A stretch of 64,000 nt of DNA. Origin: Gaoshiqia sp050178015 (GTDB lineage Bacteria; Bacteroidota; Bacteroidia; Bacteroidales; Prolixibacteraceae). The translations under genes were made by a program, and so were the position numbers. Shown in pieces: positions 58,595-64,000 of the stretch (the first letter of the stretch is position 1; each line of letters begins with the position of its first letter). The stretch lies in the NCBI GenBank assembly GCA_050178015.1, contig JBFXGM010000006.1:114816-178815 (forward strand), read 5' to 3'. The notes beneath the pieces were generated by a model. It ran no database searches and had not been told where the DNA came from. It worked only from the letters and a program-made list of their open reading frames with translations.

Positions 58595-60148
58595 ATGGAA
58601 ATAATACTATACGTAATTTCAGGTTTTTTGGGTGGTGGGGTACTTTCCTACTTTATGTGGGACAAAGCCATCCAGGGAAAGAAAAGAAAGATCATCAGCG
58701 AGGCTGAAGCTGAGGGTGAAGTCATAAAAAAAGACAAAATGTTGCAGGCCAAGGAGAAATTTCTTCAGTTAAAGGCCGAACATGAAAAGTACATCAACGA
58801 GAAGAACAATAAAATTACCGCCCTTGATAATAAACTGAAGCAAAAGGAAGCTGGTTTCCTGCAACGTAAAGACGAGCTGCAACGGAAGCTGAAAGAGTTT
58901 GAAACGGATAAAAAGGAAGTGGATGTGATCCGTGAAAACCTGTCTGTTCAGCTGAATATGGTCCAGCAAAAAGAAGAAGAGCTGGAGCGCATGCACAAAC
59001 AGCAGGTGGATCAACTCGAAGCCATTTCGGGATTGTCGGCCGAAGAAGCCAAAAGCCAGCTGGTTGAATCGCTGAAAAACGAAGCCAAGACCGAAGCCAT
59101 GTCGTACATCAACGAAATCATGGAAGAGGCCAAGCTGACGGCCAATAAAGAAGCCAAGAAAGTAGTGGTGAAAACCATCCAGCGGGTAGCTACCGAAACC
59201 GCCATTGAAAATGCCGTCACGATTTTTCACATCGAAAGCGACGAAATCAAAGGCCGCATTATCGGTCGCGAAGGCCGCAATATTCGCGCCCTCGAAGCCG
59301 CTACTGGCATCGAAATCATTGTTGACGACACGCCCGAGGCTATCGTGCTCTCCGGCTTCGACCCGGTACGCCGCGAAGTGGCCCGCCTGGCTTTGCACCA
59401 GTTGGTAACCGATGGCCGTATTCACCCGGCCCGCATCGAAGAAGTGGTGGGCAAGGTGAAGAAGCAAGTGGAGGAAGAGATCATCGAAACCGGAAAACGC
59501 ACCACGATTGACCTCGGTGTACACGGATTGCACCCCGAACTGATCCGTCTGATCGGTAAAATGAAATACCGTTCGTCATACGGACAAAACCTGTTACAGC
59601 ACTCACGCGAAGTGGCAAACCTGTGTGCCATCATGGCCACGGAACTTGGGTTGAACCCGAAATGGGCGAAACGCGCCGGTTTGTTGCACGATATTGGCAA
59701 GGTGCCGGATGATGAACCGGAATTGCCGCACGCAGTTCTTGGGATGAAACTGGCCGAGAAATACAAAGAAAAGCCTGAGATTTGCAACGCTATCGGTGCC
59801 CACCACGACGAGGTGGAAATGCAAAGCTTGCTGGCCCCCATCGTGCAGGTGTGCGATGCTATATCCGGCGCCCGTCCGGGAGCCCGCCGCGAAGTGGTCG
59901 AGTCGTACATCAAACGGTTGAAAGCCTTGGAAGACCTGGCGCTTTCATACCCGGGCGTTTTGAAAACCTATGCGATACAGGCCGGTCGCGAGTTGCGCGT
60001 GATTGTTGGCAGCGATAAAATCTCGGACAAAGAAACCGAACAGCTGTCATACGATATCGCCAAACATATTCAGGACGAAATGACTTATCCGGGGCAAATT
60101 AAAATCACGGTGATCCGCGAATTACGCGCTGTGAATTACGCGAAGTAA
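58595..60148 (+). CDS. rny: Ribonuclease Y
   Basis: 517 residues, a typical length. An N-terminal membrane helix (MEIILYVISGFLGGGVLSYF) is followed by a long coiled coil to about residue 175, a KH domain with GRIIGREGRNIRALEAATG at about 210-230, and an HD domain with LLQHSREVANLCAIMA, RAGLLHDIGKVPDD and AIGAHHDEVEM giving the metal-binding His and Asp. It starts bulk mRNA decay at the inner membrane. It follows the zapA unit after a hairpin and is ended by its own terminator. Confidence 0.97.
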   Translation: MEIILYVISGFLGGGVLSYFMWDKAIQGKKRKIISEAEAEGEVIKKDKMLQAKEKFLQLKAEHEKYINEKNNKITALDNKLKQKEAGFLQRKDELQRKLKEFETDKKEVDVIRENLSVQLNMVQQKEEELERMHKQQVDQLEAISGLSAEEAKSQLVESLKNEAKTEAMSYINEIMEEAKLTANKEAKKVVVKTIQRVATETAIENAVTIFHIESDEIKGRIIGREGRNIRALEAATGIEIIVDDTPEAIVLSGFDPVRREVARLALHQLVTDGRIHPARIEEVVGKVKKQVEEEIIETGKRTTIDLGVHGLHPELIRLIGKMKYRSSYGQNLLQHSREVANLCAIMATELGLNPKWAKRAGLLHDIGKVPDDEPELPHAVLGMKLAEKYKEKPEICNAIGAHHDEVEMQSLLAPIVQVCDAISGARPGARREVVESYIKRLKALEDLALSYPGVLKTYAIQAGRELRVIVGSDKISDKETEQLSYDIAKHIQDEMTYPGQIKITVIRELRAVNYAK

Positions 60149-60515
60149 TTCTACAATTTGATAACATAGAAAAGGCTGTCTGACTTTAGTTGGGCAGCCT
60201 TTTTTGTTGGATGAAGGGAAATGACAGTCCAAAGCAGCTATTGTTGCAAGAAGGAAATGAGCGTTCTTCGCAGGAAATTAGGTCACCTAATAGTTATTAA
60301 TTGAATTTTTAATACCTGTCAATTTACTCCTTCTTGTTCCTGTTTTTATCAAGATGGGAGGTTGTATTATCGTCACAGGGAATGACATGCTCTCCGCTTA
60401 ATCAATTCTAACCGGAAAAGCCCGATAAATAGCATGCTTATTCCTGATCAGGGCGTAATTCAATATCCAAAAATGTAGCAAGTTTACGGTGCCGGAAAGG
60501 AAATCTCCGACGGGA
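60149..60515. other. Intergenic region between convergent rny and rnz
   Basis: 367 bases. It holds the rny terminator at 60171-60206. The rest shows no convincing coding region, repeat or second terminator. Confidence 0.55.
60171..60206 (+). terminator. Rho-independent terminator of rny
   Basis: AAAGGCTGTCT and TGGGCAGCCTTT form a near-perfect stem (one G-T pair) with GACTTTAGT as loop, followed by TTTT, 22 bases after the stop. Confidence 0.85.
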
Positions 60516-61439
60516 TTAACCTATCTGAAAAGTCTCATTTTCGTTGACCGCTTCTGTGTTTGGAAAGATAGCCTGTGCTTCCTGTAGGATGATTTCCGGT
60601 TGCTTGTAACGGGCCGAAAAATGGCCGATTATGAGTTTTTTAACTCCGGCCAGCCGGGCAATTTGGGCGGCCTGCACTCCTGTTGAATGATAGGTCTCGC
60701 TGGCTGTTTTAAGGTCGTCGTGCGCGAAGGTGGCTTCGTGGTACAGCAGGTCAACGCCGCTAATTGTATCAAGGATTGTTTCGGTAAAAGCGGTGTCCGA
60801 GCAATAAGCAAACGAACGTGGTGGCGGGGCTGGAATCACCAGCTGATTGTTTGGAATAACGGCACCGCTTTCGGTCACAAAATCTTCCCCTGCTTTTATT
60901 CGTTTAATGTCCCGGATCGGAATATTGTATAGTTTGATTTTTTCCTTGATGATATTGGGTGCTTTGGGTTTTTCGTCAAATCGGAACCCGCAGCACGAAA
61001 TCCGGTGTTTTAGCGGAAAGGAGGTGATGGTCAGTTTGTCATCTTCAAAAATGACTTGCGGGCGCTTAAAGTTCAACGGGTGAAACACCAACCGGAAGCC
61101 AGGATCGGTGATGCCTAAAAAGTCGAACTGAAACTGGATGTACCGTTGCAGTTCGGAGTGGGCAAAAAGATGCAGGTCGTTTTTTCGCCCCAAAAGCATC
61201 TGGGTTGAAATCAATCCGATCAATCCGAAAAAATGGTCCCCGTGCAAATGCGAAATGAGGATATGGTTGAGCTTGCCAAAACTGATTTTGTTTTTGCGGA
61301 TTTGATGCTGTGTCCCTTCTCCGCAATCGATCAAAAAAAACCGCCCAAGCACATTGAGCACTTGAGCGGTTGGATATCTTGAAGAAGTAGGCATTGCTGA
61401 ACTACTTCCCAAAATTGTTAATTGAAATGGCATCTGCAT
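60516..61439 (-). CDS. rnz: Ribonuclease Z
   Basis: 307 residues. The metallo-beta-lactamase motif ISHLHGDHFFG gives His64, His66, Asp68 and His69. LTILGSSSAMPT at the start, FLIDCGEGTQHQIRK, AYCSDTAFTE, LLYHEATFAHDD and LIIGHFSARY are the usual tRNase Z marks, including the flexible-arm region. It cuts the 3' trailer of tRNA precursors. It is the second gene after the STAS gene on the minus strand, 9 bases from it, so the two are probably co-transcribed. Confidence 0.96.
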   Translation of the reverse strand: MQMPFQLTILGSSSAMPTSSRYPTAQVLNVLGRFFLIDCGEGTQHQIRKNKISFGKLNHILISHLHGDHFFGLIGLISTQMLLGRKNDLHLFAHSELQRYIQFQFDFLGITDPGFRLVFHPLNFKRPQVIFEDDKLTITSFPLKHRISCCGFRFDEKPKAPNIIKEKIKLYNIPIRDIKRIKAGEDFVTESGAVIPNNQLVIPAPPPRSFAYCSDTAFTETILDTISGVDLLYHEATFAHDDLKTASETYHSTGVQAAQIARLAGVKKLIIGHFSARYKQPEIILQEAQAIFPNTEAVNENETFQIG

Positions 61440-61448
61440 GCAGCCAGG

Positions 61449-61802
61449 CTATAATTTACCTTTTTGCTCCAGCAATTGTTCAGCTTCATCAACGGTTTTG
61501 GTAATCAGCAAAACCGTGTGGAGCATCGAAATACGGATCAGATGTTCAACATCGGGTTGAAGGCCGGTCAGGATAAAGGTACCGATAGCATCTTCGCACA
61601 GACGGTTGGCAACCAGTATGGCACTCAATCCGGAGGAGTCAACGTATTTGCATTCGCTGATATCCAAAATGATGTTCCGTACACTTTCGTTACCTAATAC
61701 CACCAGTTCTGATTTCAGTTCGGGGGCATTATTGGTGTCCAGCTTGTTGCTCAGTACTTTAATAACTGAGTGACCTTCTTTTCTGATAATTTCAAAATCC
61801 AT
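61449..61802 (-). CDS. STAS-domain anti-sigma factor antagonist-like protein
   Basis: 117 residues consisting of a single STAS domain. The phosphorylation loop is ISECKYVDSSGLSAILVA (Ser56/Ser57), as in SpoIIAA-type proteins. It could be switched by a serine kinase such as an RsbW-like protein, but none is adjacent. It lies 46 bases after rpsA and 9 bases before rnz on the same strand. Confidence 0.9.
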   Translation of the reverse strand: MDFEIIRKEGHSVIKVLSNKLDTNNAPELKSELVVLGNESVRNIILDISECKYVDSSGLSAILVANRLCEDAIGTFILTGLQPDVEHLIRISMLHTVLLITKTVDEAEQLLEQKGKL

Positions 61803-61848
61803 GGATGGAAAATTACGAAATTCTGATAAAACAATCGATAAACCAGGC

Positions 61849-63717
61849 TTATTTTTCTTTATTTTCCTCAGCTTCCATTTGAGATTTCAAGGCTGCCAAT
61901 TCGCTGATGTCACCTAAAGTTGTTTTCTCCAGGTTTTCTTTTACAGTTTTTACAGCTTTCTTGGTTTGCTTTGCCTGAGCCTTTTTAGTTGCTGTTTCTT
62001 CGGATTTTTTCTCATCTTCGAATACACGTGAGTGAGAAAGAATAATCCGTTTTGCAGACTTGGAGAACTCAATTACTTTGAAATCCAATTTTTCATCCAG
62101 ACTGGCTTGTGAACCGTCTTCTTTTACCAGGTGGCGAGGAGTTGCGAATCCTTCAACACCGTAAGGCAGAGCGATTGTTGCGCCTTTGTCGAACAACTCA
62201 ACAACTGTTCCTTCATGGATTGAATCAACCGAGAAGATGGTTTCGAAAACATCCCACGGGTTTTCTTCCAGTTGTTTGTGGCCAAGGCTCAAACGACGGT
62301 TTTCTTTATCGATATCCAACACCACAACCTCGATTTCGGCGCCGATGGCTGTGAATTCGGATGGGTGTTTGATTTTCTTGGTCCAGCTCAGGTCGGAGAT
62401 GTGGATCAAACCGTCAACGCCTTCTTCGATTTCAACAAATACACCGAAGTTGGTGAAATTGCGAACGGTAGCTGTGTGTTGTGAACCAACGCCAAAGCGG
62501 CTTTCGATATCTTGCCATGGATCTTGACGCAGTTGTTTGATACCGAGAGACATTTTGCGTTCTTCGCGGTCCAAAGTCAGGATCTGAGCTTCGATTTCGT
62601 CGCCAACTTTCAGGAAGTCCTGAGCGCTGCGCAGGTGTTGCGACCAGCTCATTTCTGAAACGTGGATCAAGCCTTCTACACCCGGGGCGATTTCTACAAA
62701 TGCACCGTAGTCAGCCATCACAACTACTTTACCTTTCACGCTGTCGCCAACTTTCAGTTCAGCATCCAGGTTGTCCCATGGGTGCGGAGTCAGTTGTTTC
62801 AGACCCAGAGCGATCCGTTTTTTGTCATCATCGAAGTCGAGGATAACGACATTCAATTTCTGATCCAATTCAACGATTTCGTTCGGGTGAGAAATACGGC
62901 CCCAGCTCAGGTCGGTGATGTGGATCAATCCGTCAACACCGCCAAGGTCGATGAATACACCGTATGAAGTAATGTTTTTAACAGTACCTTCCAGTACTTG
63001 TCCTTTTTCGAGTTTAGAGATAATCTCTTTTTTCTGCTGTTCCAGTTCAGCTTCGATAAGCGCTTTGTGCGAAACAACCACGTTGCGGAATTCCTGGTTG
63101 ATTTTAACCACTTTGAATTCCATGGTTTTGCCTACGTAAATATCGTAGTCGCGGATCGGTTTCACATCAATTTGTGAACCTGGCAAGAAGGCTTCGATTC
63201 CGAATACATCGACGATCATACCACCTTTTGTACGGCACTTGATGTAACCTTTGATGATTTCGTCGTTGTCCAAAGCAGCATTTACGCGATCCCATGAACG
63301 CATAGCGCGTGCTTTTTTGTGCGACAGGATCATTTGTCCTTTTTTGTCTTCCAGGCTTTCGATGTAAACCTCTACCGGGTCGCCCACTTTTAATTCGGGG
63401 TTGTAGCGGAATTCATTCAAGCTGACGATGCCGTCAGATTTGTAACCGATGTCAACCACTACTTCGCGTTTGTTCATCGAGATTACAGTTCCTTCCAACA
63501 CTTCTTTTTCCTGAACAGTGTTCAGCGTGTTGTCATAAAATTTTTCGAGGTCATTTTTGCGTTGACCGGCAAATCCCTCATCTTCTGATTCGAGTGCATC
63601 CCAGTCAAATTCTTCTGAGCTTGCAGCCCCTTCCTGGGCAGGAGCGCTTGCAGCTACTTCAGCTTGCTGTTCGAGTTCTTCCTTGGGTTCAAGGTTCTCT
63701 GTGTTGTTTTCTACCAT
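61849..63717 (-). CDS. rpsA: 30S ribosomal protein S1
   Basis: 622 residues. Six S1-type RNA-binding repeats are visible, with recurring phrases such as GTVKNITSYGVFIDLGGVDGLIHITDLSW, GAFVEIAPGVEGLIHVSEMSW and FGVFVEIEEGVDGLIHISDLSW, each quoted in part from the usual beta-barrel pattern. The N terminus is an acidic and Ala-rich extension and the C terminus is Lys/Glu-rich, as often in Bacteroidota. It helps bind mRNA to the 30S subunit. A perfect promoter lies upstream. Confidence 0.96.
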   Translation of the reverse strand: MVENNTENLEPKEELEQQAEVAASAPAQEGAASSEEFDWDALESEDEGFAGQRKNDLEKFYDNTLNTVQEKEVLEGTVISMNKREVVVDIGYKSDGIVSLNEFRYNPELKVGDPVEVYIESLEDKKGQMILSHKKARAMRSWDRVNAALDNDEIIKGYIKCRTKGGMIVDVFGIEAFLPGSQIDVKPIRDYDIYVGKTMEFKVVKINQEFRNVVVSHKALIEAELEQQKKEIISKLEKGQVLEGTVKNITSYGVFIDLGGVDGLIHITDLSWGRISHPNEIVELDQKLNVVILDFDDDKKRIALGLKQLTPHPWDNLDAELKVGDSVKGKVVVMADYGAFVEIAPGVEGLIHVSEMSWSQHLRSAQDFLKVGDEIEAQILTLDREERKMSLGIKQLRQDPWQDIESRFGVGSQHTATVRNFTNFGVFVEIEEGVDGLIHISDLSWTKKIKHPSEFTAIGAEIEVVVLDIDKENRRLSLGHKQLEENPWDVFETIFSVDSIHEGTVVELFDKGATIALPYGVEGFATPRHLVKEDGSQASLDEKLDFKVIEFSKSAKRIILSHSRVFEDEKKSEETATKKAQAKQTKKAVKTVKENLEKTTLGDISELAALKSQMEAEENKEK

Positions 63718-63768
63718 TTAAAATACAATTAATTAATAAGTTAGACATTATATTTTACTAATGCGCCG

Positions 63769-63799
63769 CAAAATTAGTGTTTATCCGTCTTAAAACAAA
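63769..63799 (-). promoter_or_regulatory. Promoter of rpsA
   Basis: On the minus strand TTTG (63796-63799), 19 bases, then TAATTTTG (63769-63776): an exact match to the Bacteroidota -33/-7 consensus. Transcription should begin near 63762, about 45 bases before the start codon. Confidence 0.75.
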
Positions 63800-64000
63800 G
63801 ATTTTCAGCGCCTTTTTTGCTTGTTGATCGGTGGTTTTTATCGTTTTTATCACAACGGGCAGTTAAGCGGCAATTGTGAATTTCATTCAATTCCGAACTT
63901 TTGACGGATATGATATGAGTGAATTTGGATTTGTAGATGTAAATTTCATGCATGTTTCATTTGATTTGTGGCAAAACACCGTAGTTTTGTTGAGATCGGA

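Overview
The window is chromosomal DNA of a plant-polysaccharide-degrading Bacteroidota, probably order Bacteroidales/Marinilabiliales (inference). The signs are a SusC/SusD pair, many exported proteins ending their signal peptides in AQ, promoters of the form TTTG-N19-TAnnTTTG, a Wzi-family capsule protein, a DUF4301 protein, a RagB-type lipoprotein and an AraC-type regulator beside a polysaccharide utilization locus (PUL). There is no integrase, transposase, CRISPR array or phage gene.

Region 1 (1-9.8 kb) is the end of a pectin-type PUL on the plus strand: a SusC fragment, SusD, a family 1 pectate lyase, an exported sugar-isomerase-like TIM barrel, a DUF3826-like protein and a very large exported protein joining a right-handed beta-helix to a glycosidase-like domain. 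An AraC regulator converges on it. Region 2 (10.7-14.4 kb) is a tight four-gene corrinoid one-carbon operon: a B12-binding protein, a UroD/MtaA-type methyltransferase fused to a thioredoxin-like domain, a CobW/P47K GTPase and a stand-alone MetH-activation-like protein. It has no recognisable substrate methyltransferase. Lying beside a pectin locus, it could serve methyl groups released from pectin (inference).

Region 3 (14.4-19.6 kb) looks like an accessory island. It has a Fic AMPylase, two unrecognised AT-rich genes, a gene carrying a nine-unit 21-bp repeat, and an acidic-tailed helical protein. Three copies of a dispersed hairpin repeat and other REP-like palindromes lie between them. Region 4 (19.6-30.1 kb, minus strand) is a catabolic operon: FGGY kinase, L-fucose/arabinose-isomerase-like enzyme, split transketolase, GH88/GH105 hydrolase, DUF1593 nucleoside-hydrolase-like protein and another secreted protein. 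A DeoR regulator sits upstream, with repeated TTTTCG motifs in the promoter region, and a stand-alone ribB precedes it. The kinase, isomerase and two-subunit transketolase match the known D-apiose to apulose-4-phosphate route, which would suit a pectin (RG-II) degrader.

Region 5 (30.1-64 kb) is mostly housekeeping: tRNA-Thr(CGU), lon, tpiA, a three-PAS hybrid histidine kinase, a DsrE protein, a cysteine-cluster protein, purL, a TPR histidine kinase, a DJ-1 protein, an ECF sigma factor, a TonB-dependent receptor, a phosphosulfolactate-synthase-like gene with a TPR gene and DUF4301, a radical SAM protein, RNase P RNA running directly into a Wzi-family gene, fabD, an M23 peptidase, a coiled-coil gene with zapA, rny, rnz, a STAS protein and rpsA.
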